A stretch of DNA of 8,876 bases from an uncultured Trueperaceae bacterium (GTDB lineage Bacteria > Deinococcota > Deinococci > Deinococcales > Trueperaceae), in assembly GCA_937907415.1 (NCBI GenBank), contig CALCHY010000030.1, positions 1 through 8,876 of the forward strand, in the 5' to 3' direction. Each line of letters opens with the position of its first letter. The first letter of the stretch is position 1. Shown here piece after piece: positions 1 through 5,070 of this stretch. The translations under genes were made by a program, and so were the position numbers. Under the pieces are notes generated by a model that was not told the DNA's origin, did no database searches, and saw nothing but the letters and a program-made list of their open reading frames with translations.

Positions 1-53
1 AGAGCAACGCTCTTGTAAAGCGTAGGTGGTCGGTTCGAGTCCGACAGGCGGCT
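1..53 (+). tRNA. tRNA-Thr (TGT anticodon), 3' part, cut by the window start
   Basis: The anticodon arm is ACGCT-CTTGTAA-AGCGT, with TGT at the anticodon position, which reads threonine ACA codons. The T arm GTCGG-TTCGAGT-CCGAC and the 3' acceptor strand AGGCGGC (46-52) plus discriminator T53 follow. The 5' acceptor strand and most of the D arm lie before the window. No CCA is encoded. The gene remains functional after integration because the element restores the 3' end exactly. Confidence 0.92.
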
Positions 54-54
54 C
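19..54 (+). other. Attachment-site core, left copy (integrated element boundary)
   Basis: These 36 bases, from the 3' side of the anticodon stem to one base past the tRNA end, recur without mismatch at 8661-8696. Flanking bases differ on both sides. Exact duplication of a tRNA 3' end at the two ends of an integrase-bearing segment is the standard signature of tRNA-targeted tyrosine integrases. The integrase gene lies just inside this copy, as is usual. Confidence 0.95.
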
Positions 55-61
55 GTTCAGG

Positions 62-93
62 CAGATCAGAGCGCTATGGCTCTGATCTGTTTT
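62..93 (+). terminator. Intrinsic terminator just downstream of tRNA-Thr
   Basis: An 11-bp perfect stem (CAGATCAGAGC at 62-72 with GCTCTGATCTG at 79-89) closes a 6-base loop and is followed by TTTT. It lies inside the element, so the element brings its own terminator for the tRNA gene it enters. This would also insulate the integrase gene from tRNA transcription. Confidence 0.85.
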
Positions 94-99
94 GGGTTG

Positions 100-143
100 T
101 ACCCATTTACCGACCCACAAACCGTTTACAAGTACCCATTATG
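100..143 (+). promoter_or_regulatory. Left integrase arm-type sites (three copies)
   Basis: Three related 11-mers in the same orientation: TACCCATTTAC (100-110), GACCCACAAAC (112-122) and TACCCATTATG (133-143). Start-to-start spacing is 12 then 21. The same motif occurs three times at the right end with mirrored spacing (21 then 12). This fits arm-type sites for the N-terminal domain of a tyrosine integrase. The innermost site ends 17 bases before the integrase start, so integrase could repress its own gene (inference). Confidence 0.8.
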
Positions 144-160
144 GGGCGTAGTCTGGCGCC

Positions 161-1420
161 ATGCCCAGACCGCAGCTCGCTCCCAACAAACCCGGGCGCA
201 TCAGCCTCACGCGCCTCCCTAACGGCCAGTACCGCGCTAAGGCGCGCATGAGGCTCCAGGATCGAACACGAACCGATCCCGAGACGGGCCAGTACCTACC
301 TGGCATCCTCGTGGACCTTTACGCCACGGTCCGGAATCCCGATGACGCTGAGGCTGCCATCGCGGAGGCGGCGGAGGCGCGGAAGGTCCGCGCCATGCAT
401 GAGGATCGGGACACCAGGGCGCGGAGGCCATCGGTTGACATGACGGTGGCTGACGCTGCCGTGCAACGCGTGGCGGCTGAGCACAAGAGGCTGAGCGCGT
501 CCACGCGGCGATCGTACGAATTGCAGATCAGCAAGCACCTAGCACCGTCCGCGCTGGGCGCCATGCGACTGGCAGACGTGACTGTGGCTGACGTGGCGGA
601 CTACCTCGCGGCGCTGGCTGAGACGTCCGGACCGGCCAGTGCGAAGCACGGTAAGGCCGTGCTTTCCAAAGTGTTCTCATGGGCCGTGCGGAAGGAACTG
701 GTACAGCGTGACCCGGTACGGGACGCGGGCGCGATCAAGGCGCCGCGTGGGCGCAAGGCCGGGCGCCTTGACCACCTGGACCACCGACGTGCCTTGACGC
801 GGGCTGAGCGGGCGGCGCTGGCATGGGCAGTGTCCCGGGACCCGCGCGCCATCCGCATGGACGTGCGGGACGTGGTGCTTGCTGGGCTGGCGCTGGGCTG
901 CCGCCTAGGCGAACTACTGGCCGTTCGCTATAAGGACGTCGAGCTATTGCCGGATGGTCGGGCGAAGGTGTCTCTCAATTCCACTCTGTACCGGGAATCC
1001 GGTACCGGGATGCACCGTGCGGACGTGATGAAGACCGCCAGCTCAGTAAGGACGATTCCGGTCCCGCGTCGGATCGCCGCTCTGATACGGCGCCGGGCGC
1101 GTGCGGCTGGTCTGGCGCTGGCTGAACTGGCTACGTGTGAGCGCGTCATATTCGACGCGCCGGGAAGATGGGACACCGATCCGGCGGGCCGTCTGCGAGA
1201 TACATCGAATACCGCGAAGGAACTACGCCGCGCCTTCGACGCGGCCGGATTCCCCTGGTTGAGCTTTCACGGCATAAGACGCACGGCCATCACGCTGATT
1301 GCGGATACTCAGCCGCTACGCGTTGCGGCGGCGCTGGCTGGGCATTCCACGATCAGCACCACCAGCCGGTTCTACGTCGCGCGCGGTGAGGTACCTGACG
1401 AGGTAGCGCAACTGCTGTAA
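161..1420 (+). CDS. int: Tyrosine site-specific recombinase (integrase)
   Basis: A 419-residue integrase that would catalyse integration into, and with an excision factor removal from, the tRNA-Thr gene. All catalytic residues expected of the family are visible: R248 in GCRLGELLAVR, a candidate beta-hairpin lysine K291, H370-x-x-R373 in FHGIRRTA, H395 in LAGHS, and nucleophile Y405 in SRFYVARG. Residues 1-85 look like an arm-binding domain (NGQYRAKARM near 21-30), and about 92-190 is the SAM-like core-binding domain. Length is normal for the family and the gene is not truncated. The ATG at 161 is the first in frame. No strong ribosome binding site precedes it, but the C-rich arm sites upstream leave little room for an earlier start. 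It sits beside the left attachment core and reads inward. Family assignment is firm; no subfamily is claimed. Confidence 0.97.
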   Translation: MPRPQLAPNKPGRISLTRLPNGQYRAKARMRLQDRTRTDPETGQYLPGILVDLYATVRNPDDAEAAIAEAAEARKVRAMHEDRDTRARRPSVDMTVADAAVQRVAAEHKRLSASTRRSYELQISKHLAPSALGAMRLADVTVADVADYLAALAETSGPASAKHGKAVLSKVFSWAVRKELVQRDPVRDAGAIKAPRGRKAGRLDHLDHRRALTRAERAALAWAVSRDPRAIRMDVRDVVLAGLALGCRLGELLAVRYKDVELLPDGRAKVSLNSTLYRESGTGMHRADVMKTASSVRTIPVPRRIAALIRRRARAAGLALAELATCERVIFDAPGRWDTDPAGRLRDTSNTAKELRRAFDAAGFPWLSFHGIRRTAITLIADTQPLRVAAALAGHSTISTTSRFYVARGEVPDEVAQLL

Positions 1421-1443
1421 ACCCGTGTCCGTCGCGGCGCGCG

Positions 1444-1468
1444 GCCCCGAAAGAGGCAGGGCGTTTTT
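1444..1468 (+). terminator. Possible terminator of the integrase gene
   Basis: A short stem GCCC (1444-1447) with GGGC (1459-1462), stabilisable by inner CC/GG pairs, is followed one base later by TTTTT. It lies 24 bases after the integrase stop, between convergent genes. The stem is short, so this is tentative. Nearby, GGGGGCCCCC (1506-1515) is a 10-bp perfect palindrome without a T-run. Confidence 0.4.
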
Positions 1469-1533
1469 GCGCGCTCAAGATGCGTCCCCTGGACCATCTC
1501 ACACCGGGGGCCCCCTGAAAGTCGCTCAGATTT

Positions 1534-1812
1534 TCATGGAGACAGCGGCGTGGGGCGGTTCTTGCGTGATGACATCACGAAGATTGCATAGAGGATCGCC
1601 AAGACGCCGATTCCCCCGAGTGACCACGCGGCGATCGTCCAGCCGCTACCGAACGTGTCGCAGTCCTGGTGCGGATACATGCCATACACCATCTGTTTCA
1701 CGGCACAGTCACTCTGGGCCGGCAGACGTTGCTCCCGCAATACCGTCGCTATGACGACCAGGGCGGCACCAACAATCCCGACGAAGAGCCGGCGCCTTGC
1801 CTCTTGACCCAT
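1534..1812 (-). CDS. Small membrane protein with two transmembrane helices
   Basis: A 92-residue protein with a clear two-helix layout. A basic N-terminus (GQEARRR) leads into a hydrophobic helix at about 9-25. A roughly 33-residue loop carries two cysteines (C36, C51). A second helix spans about 59-79, and a basic tail (SSRKNRP) follows. By the positive-inside rule both ends face the cytoplasm and the loop lies outside, where the cysteines could form a disulfide. The gene is on the minus strand, convergent with the integrase. A weak GGGA lies just before the ATG at 1812. I do not recognise the family. Small membrane proteins at this position in phage-like elements sometimes block superinfection, but nothing here proves that role. 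The hydrophobic periodicity is hard to explain as a shadow frame. Confidence 0.72.
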   Translation of the reverse strand: MGQEARRRLFVGIVGAALVVIATVLREQRLPAQSDCAVKQMVYGMYPHQDCDTFGSGWTIAAWSLGGIGVLAILYAIFVMSSRKNRPTPLSP

Positions 1813-2047
1813 CTCAGTCCCAACTCTGGCGGTGGCAACCTGCCGCCATTCTGCTGTACATACAGCGCGCGGCTCGGCAGAAGTTCATCGATCGACTTCA
1901 CCATACGAAGTGGCGGAACGCATCTTGTCTATCATGTATCAGGTAACGGGCGAAACCGTTGTCGCGGTCCGCGCCTGTAGGTGAAAGCCGATCCGACCGT
2001 TACGGCGGGTCGCCCCAGTCGATCAGGCATCGCTTAGCGCGCCGATC

Positions 2048-2107
2048 GGTGTGCATTCGTTCGTAACGCGCTTGGCACCTAATGGTGAGGGGCCGACCTG
2101 ATCGGCC
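2048..2107 (+). repeat. Long repeat, type B (partner at 2465-2525)
   Basis: About 60 bases, starting GGTGTGCATTCGT and ending GGGGCCGACCTGATCGGCC, recur at 2465-2525. The ends are nearly identical. The middle, including the palindrome arms, has diverged (CACCTAATGGTG against CACCTATAGGCG). This shows duplication of a larger unit, not chance recurrence of the core. Confidence 0.85.
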
Positions 2108-2315
2108 GTGCCGCGCCGCGTCGCCGTGCAAGAGTGCGGTTGACGTCCCGCGCGCCTATAGGTGGGTGCGGCGGATCTGATCGGTTAGCCCAACCGAACG
2201 TCTAACGTGTGCCAGGTTGCTATGGGGACACCGGCGCGCGGCACCCTAGCGCGTGTCATCCCTTCCACGCACCGCGCAAAAGTGCGAGGCATCGCCACGT
2301 CGTTGGGTGTGAGCG

Positions 2316-2335
2316 CTGATCGGTTACCCGATCAG
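2316..2335. repeat. Inverted repeat CTGATCGG-TTAC-CCGATCAG
   Basis: Perfect 8-bp arms around a 4-base centre, inside the repeat array. A similar hairpin, TCGGTT-AGCCC-AACCGA, lies at 2181-2197. Such GATCGG-type dyads alternate with the CACCTATAGGTG cores. They may be a second protein site or hairpins formed in single-stranded DNA. Confidence 0.7.
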
Positions 2336-2353
2336 ACATCGCCCGCCGATCGC

Positions 2354-2421
2354 CTGCCGTGTGTCGCGTGCAATTCCGCTGTCACGGTCCGCACCTATGG
2401 GTGGGACTGAACAGATCGACC
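2354..2421 (+). repeat. Long repeat, type A (partner at 2680-2749)
   Basis: A 68-base segment recurs as 70 bases at 2680-2749 with four substitutions and one 2-base indel, from CTGCCG through GGGACTGAACAGATCGACC. It carries the GTGCAATTCC box and the palindrome. A third relative, 2587-2630, keeps the left half but loses the right arm of the palindrome. Selection is acting on, or duplication was recent for, the whole 70-base unit. Confidence 0.88.
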
Positions 2422-2770
2422 GTAACGCCGTTCGATAGGGCATCACCTGGTAAGCCCATCGGTTGGTGTGCATTCGTGTCGCACGGATCGCGGCACCTAT
2501 AGGCGCGGGGCCGACCTGATCGGCCTTGACGGCCGCGCTGGTGAGCGACAGAGAGAGAGCGAGGTGGGAGGATGGCGCGCCCGATCCTGCCGCGTGCCGC
2601 GTGTAATTCCACTATTGCGGGCCGCACCTAAGAATGACGACGTCATGCGACGTTCGGCCGATCGGATCGCCTAGTGGCCCTGCCGCGTGTCGCGTGCAAT
2701 TCCGTTGTCGCGGTCCGCACCTATAGGTGAGGGACTGAACAGATCGACCTTCGGGGCCCCAGGGCGGGCA

Positions 2771-2800
2771 TTTACGTCAAACATGGTCCGCACCTATAGG
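2771..2800 (+). promoter_or_regulatory. Candidate promoter overlapping the last palindrome
   Basis: TTTACG (2771-2776), an 18-base spacer and TATAGG (2795-2800) give a plausible sigma-70-type promoter for the small gene at 2879. The -10 element sits inside the final CACCTATAGGTA copy, so any protein binding that palindrome would directly control this promoter. Called from similarity to consensus only. Confidence 0.45.
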
Positions 2801-2816
2801 TAGGCGGGGAGTTCTC

Positions 2817-2857
2817 CGCTCGCGCCAGTCGGCGCGAGCGAAACGGCACTTGGTGCC
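2817..2857 (+). promoter_or_regulatory. Two hairpins in the leader of the 60-residue gene
   Basis: CGCTCGCGCC-AGTC-GGCGCGAGCG (2817-2840) is a perfect 10-bp stem with a 4-base loop. Next comes GGCAC-TTG-GTGCC (2845-2857). Both lie between the candidate promoter and the ribosome binding site at 2866. Neither is followed by a T-run, so transcript protection, attenuation or protein binding is likelier than simple termination. Confidence 0.65.
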
Positions 2858-2878
2858 ACGACGATGGGAGGTAACGAC

Positions 2879-3061
2879 ATGGCAGCGGTAGGTAATGCGT
2901 CGGATGTTCGGATTACGAAGGCTGAAGCGGAGGCGCTTTGGGATGGACTGCGCAAGGACTTGGAGTCGACACAGGCAGCCCTAAGTGAACTTCAGGAGTC
3001 CGGCTCATGGAATGAATTGACGCCGGAAGACCAGGAGTTTGTGCGGGCTCTGATGGACTAG
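2879..3061 (+). CDS. Small acidic helical protein, 60 residues, unknown function
   Basis: The start at 2879 is chosen because GGGAGG (2866-2871) lies 7 bases before this ATG. An in-frame ATG at 2864 overlaps that site and is less likely. The protein is charged and probably all-helical: an N-terminal tail, a helix around ITKAEAEALWDGLRKDLE, a second around TQAALSELQES, and a C-terminal TPEDQEFVRALMD. It has no signal peptide, membrane segment or cysteine. Gene layout is that of a well-expressed single gene: candidate promoter, structured leader, strong ribosome binding site and an intrinsic terminator right after the stop. I do not recognise the family. A small protein with its own promoter inside an operator-like array could be a regulator, an antirepressor or a protein acting on a partner phage, but that is speculation. 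Confidence 0.8.
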   Translation: MAAVGNASDVRITKAEAEALWDGLRKDLESTQAALSELQESGSWNELTPEDQEFVRALMD

Positions 3062-3075
3062 GCGTGGCGTGTGGG

Positions 3076-3100
3076 CGCCCCCGGCTTACGGCCGGGGGCG
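3076..3100 (+). terminator. Intrinsic terminator after the 60-residue gene
   Basis: CGCCCCCGGC (3076-3085), loop TTACG, GCCGGGGGCG (3091-3100): a perfect 10-bp GC stem, followed by TTCTGCCTATTCT, a weak U-rich stretch typical of high-GC bacteria. It begins 14 bases after the stop codon. Confidence 0.85.
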
Positions 3101-3148
3101 TTCTGCCTATTCTGGCGTTTCTGAGGGCCACTACGGCCGAGTGAAGGT

Positions 3149-3358
3149 GGTTGCCCGGCGATGGCCCGAACGCGGCTCAGATTCTCGACCGCGATGCGGC
3201 GCGGGGCTGTTCTGACGGCGTGTGCGGCCGGCCTACCGGGCAACCTGGTATGTACGTGCGTGTAAGTCATCCACAGGTTGTGGTACGCCCTGATAACGTG
3301 CGAATCACGGGGGGCTAGTGGAACGCCCGTAATCGCATTGCCGTTTGGTGAGCCCCCC
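3149..3358. promoter_or_regulatory. Regulatory stretch with two long inverted repeats and a DnaA-box-like site
   Basis: The 392 bases between genes (3062-3453) hold no convincing gene. Visible structure: GGTTGCCCGG (3149-3158) matched by CCGGGCAACC (3236-3245), a perfect 10-bp inverted repeat 77 bases apart; TCATCCACA (3268-3276), one base from the E. coli-type DnaA box TTATCCACA; and GGGGGGCT (3309-3316) matched by AGCCCCCC (3351-3358), arms that sit just upstream of a possible promoter. The region may hold operators for the gene pair downstream or origin elements. Confidence 0.5.
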
Positions 3359-3371
3359 TCGGCGTTACACT
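3344..3371 (+). promoter_or_regulatory. Possible promoter of the HTH-ATPase pair
   Basis: TTTGGT (3344-3349), a 16-base spacer and TACACT (3366-3371) resemble -35 and -10 elements. The right arm of the GGGGGGCT/AGCCCCCC inverted repeat falls in the spacer, so a bound repressor would block it. It would leave a leader of about 75 bases before the ATG at 3454. Weak by sequence alone. Confidence 0.35.
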
Positions 3372-3453
3372 GAATCATCACCGCGCATCGGAATGAGATC
3401 ACACAATCAATGGGCTGCGCTGACGCGCGTCTGAAAGCGGAAAGGACGAACGC

Positions 3454-3657
3454 ATGGACAGGGTAGATGAGTTGTTGACTCCGGATCAGGTCAGCGAGAT
3501 TCTTCAGGTTGGCAAGAACACGCTTGCGAATCGAAGGTCTGCCGGGGTCGGTATCCCGTGGGTCAAGATCGCGAGCAGCGTCAGGTATAAGCGTGCCGAC
3601 GTGGACGCTTATATCGCGGCGAACCGCTATGAGACATTAGAAAGCCTTGCCGCGTAG
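3454..3657 (+). CDS. Small helix-turn-helix protein, excisionase/MerR-type fold
   Basis: A 67-residue protein that is essentially one winged-helix DNA-binding domain. LTPDQVSEILQVGKNTLANRR (about 8-28) is the helix-turn-helix. IPWVKIASSVRYKRADVDAYI (about 34-54) is the wing and second helix, with the R-Y-x-x-x-D-V-x-x-Y pattern common to excisionase-like small HTH proteins (helix_turn_helix_17 type). The start is supported by GGAAAGGA ending 7 bases before the ATG. The next gene starts on the base after its stop (TAG-ATG), so the two are translated together. Its role could be recombination directionality factor for the integrase, or activator/repressor of the replication gene; the family does both. 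Codon 62 (3637-3639) is TTA, rare in high-GC actinobacteria. Confidence 0.88.
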   Translation: MDRVDELLTPDQVSEILQVGKNTLANRRSAGVGIPWVKIASSVRYKRADVDAYIAANRYETLESLAA

Positions 3658-4629
3658 ATGGGGGTCCAGTTTGTGACTCTGGGGGAAGCGAGGCAGTTAG
3701 CGGCGAACACTCCGGCGGACATTCTCGATGGCGTACTGCACTCAGGGACAACCATCCTTTATGGGCCGTCCGGAATCGGCAAGGGCCGGATTATTGCGGA
3801 GATTGTCGCGGCTGCCGTGGCTGGCAAGCCGTGGGCAGGAAGACGCTGGACGCGTCCGGTTCGCAAGGTGGCGATTCTGGCGACGGACATTGGTGCGGAT
3901 CGTGAGTATGGGGCCTATCTCGATAGGACTGGCATCGGCTTGGAGTACGACGACGCGGTGCGTGTCTACCGCGTGGGGATCGCACCGTCGTCGGCGGACT
4001 GGCGGGAGCTGTGCGGCTCGGTGCTGGGCTGGGGTCCGGGGCTGGTCGTGCTCGACAACGGCACTGAGATGGTCAGGGGCAGCGTGAACGATAACGAGCG
4101 GGTGAGTGACCTGTTCGCGGACCTGCGTCCGCTGCACAGTGGCCCTGATCGGGTGTCGTTGCTGGTCGCCCACCACACTGCCAAGCCGGACCCTCAGGCT
4201 GGCAACAGGCGCAGCCGAACCCCGCTGGGGTCCGTCGCGTGGGAGAACTTCAGTCGATCGAAGGTCTACGTCCGGGAGGCGTACGGGCGCGACAACGCCG
4301 ACCTGACGTTGGAGATACGGCCCCGCGAATCTGCGCCGTGGGAAGCGCACCTGTTGGAGAAGGACGGGCGCCTGGTCTTCGACCACGCGGGCAACCCTGG
4401 CGAGCGGCAGAAGCGGAGCCGTGCGGACACGCTGGCACGGGACGGACAGATTGCCGACTGGTACGCGCAGAACTGCCAGGGTGTGACGAACGCCGAGGCC
4501 AGCCGGAGACTGGCCGTTCAGTTCCCGGAATTGAGCCCCAAGGCCAAGAATCGACCTGCGGCGATTGAAGTCATGTTCGCCCAAAAGCGCGGGTTCGCTG
4601 CCCTAATCCCCGAGGCCGAGGCTGCCTGA
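3658..4629 (+). CDS. RepA-like AAA ATPase, probable replication helicase of the element
   Basis: A 323-residue ATPase of the RecA-like RepA (AAA_25) type, found in plasmid hexameric helicases and actinobacterial mobile elements. The Walker A loop is GPSGIGKG (36-43) with K42. The usual S/T after the lysine is a glycine, as in many actinobacterial relatives. Walker B is GLVVLD (128-133). LLVAHHTAK (168-176) carries the paired histidines and lysine typical of RepA-like proteins. SVAWENFSRSK (192-202) is a further conserved-looking block. The C-terminal 70 residues (QIADWYAQN onward) look like a small winged-helix tail. It starts on the base after the HTH gene stop, with no good ribosome binding site of its own, which fits translational coupling. 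Inferred role: unwinding or loading at the element's origin after excision. Codon 14 (3697-3699) is TTA. A non-replicative ATPase role cannot be excluded. Confidence 0.82.
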   Translation: MGVQFVTLGEARQLAANTPADILDGVLHSGTTILYGPSGIGKGRIIAEIVAAAVAGKPWAGRRWTRPVRKVAILATDIGADREYGAYLDRTGIGLEYDDAVRVYRVGIAPSSADWRELCGSVLGWGPGLVVLDNGTEMVRGSVNDNERVSDLFADLRPLHSGPDRVSLLVAHHTAKPDPQAGNRRSRTPLGSVAWENFSRSKVYVREAYGRDNADLTLEIRPRESAPWEAHLLEKDGRLVFDHAGNPGERQKRSRADTLARDGQIADWYAQNCQGVTNAEASRRLAVQFPELSPKAKNRPAAIEVMFAQKRGFAALIPEAEAA

Positions 4630-4690
4630 AGTTTCAGAGTTTCGTCTTTCCCCCTCCCCTATAACCTCACCCCGCCTGACACTTCGTTTC

Positions 4691-4709
4691 TCGCTCGCTG
4701 TCGCTCGCT
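4691..4709 (+). repeat. Short tandem repeat TCGCTCGCT
   Basis: TCGCTCGCT occurs at 4691-4699 and 4701-4709, separated by one G. It lies 60 bases after the ATPase stop, within a pyrimidine-rich stretch. A nearby inverted pair, TTCCCCCT (about 4649) and AGGGGGAA (4732-4739), would enclose it. Short GC tandem repeats beside rep genes can be initiator sites, but two units are little evidence. Confidence 0.5.
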
Positions 4710-4755
4710 TCACGACGGCGAAGAAAAGCATAGGGGGAAGAACCACGCTGAGGGG

Positions 4756-4926
4756 CCGGCTCTGGCGAGCCGTCCCAAAAGCATCGTCAGGGCGTCTGAT
4801 CCGATAGCCGGACGGGCTACGTATCCCACTTCGAGAATCCTAAAGATGCTCAACCCCGTTGGGGCGTGAGCCCCAACGCTCAGGCGGAATACCTGAGAGA
4901 CGCCATTCTGACGACAGCAAGGCGTC
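4756..4926 (+). other. Hairpin-rich intergenic block, possible structured RNA or origin
   Basis: The 441 bases between 4630 and 5070 contain no convincing gene but a run of consecutive hairpins: CGGCTC-TGGC-GAGCCG (4757-4772, extendable by GGG/CCC beyond one mismatch), CGTTGGGGC-GTGA-GCCCCAACG (4857-4878, 9-bp stem with a GNRA-type GTGA loop), CAGG/CCTG (4881-4895), and GACGCC (4899-4904) with GGCGTC (4921-4926). Further on, GACAAC-GGCAG-GTTGTC lies at 4975-4991. The GNRA loop favours an RNA function. A single-stranded origin or a long 5' leader controlling the 442-residue gene are alternatives. I do not recognise a known riboswitch in it. Confidence 0.5.
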
Positions 4927-5070
4927 GCCGATAGAGGCTCTCCACATTGCCGCCGATGTTGGCTACCAGTCAAAGACAACGGCAGGTTGTCATCTCGGTG
5001 TGAAGGCTTATCAATTGCATTGCCGATGAATGCGCGCCATAGGCGTGCGATTACAGAGAGGAATATCTGA

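Larger units (their letters stand above)
1958..2802. repeat. Array of diverged repeats around the palindrome CACCTATAGGTG
   Basis: This stretch has no convincing gene but repeats one module. The core is the 12-bp perfect palindrome CACCTATAGGTG, with copies at 1972-1983, 2076-2087, 2153-2164, 2392-2403, 2494-2505, 2718-2729 and 2791-2802. A half-degenerate copy lies at 2625-2636 and a doubtful remnant near 2242. Most differ from the perfect form by 0-2 bases. Many are preceded by GTGCAATTC or GTGCATTCG about 23-26 bases before the core. Spacing runs from 73 to about 240. Between copies lie GATCGG-rich inverted repeats. All copies read in one direction relative to the GTGCAATTC box. Possible roles are iterons of a replication origin next to a RepA-like ATPase, an operator array, or a packaging or partition site. 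The sequence does not decide between them. Confidence 0.85.

Noticed and set aside
2207..2674. Short plus- and minus-strand frames within the repeat array
   Set aside because: They consist of the repeat units themselves, lack ribosome binding sites, and the repeats do not preserve a reading frame (2-base indel between the type A copies).
1972..2729. Each palindrome copy as a promoter (TTGTCG or TTGACG followed by TATAGG)
   Set aside because: Spacing between the hexamers is only 11 bases, too short for a sigma-70-type promoter. Only the last copy has a -35-like element at a usable distance.
1958..2802. A CRISPR array
   Set aside because: Units differ in length and spacing, have diverged strongly and lack regular unique spacers. 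No cas gene is present.
3058..3402. A 114-codon minus-strand frame in the regulatory stretch
   Set aside because: It reads through the intrinsic terminator at 3076-3100 and has no recognisable pattern.
3742..4584. A 280-codon open frame opposite the ATPase gene
   Set aside because: Its composition, rich in arginine, proline and valine without domain pattern, is typical of the complement of a GC-rich gene. The plus-strand frame has clear ATPase motifs.
4881..4942. A TPP or cobalamin riboswitch, suggested by CCTGAGAGA
   Set aside because: The other conserved boxes of those riboswitches are missing, and no related metabolic gene follows.
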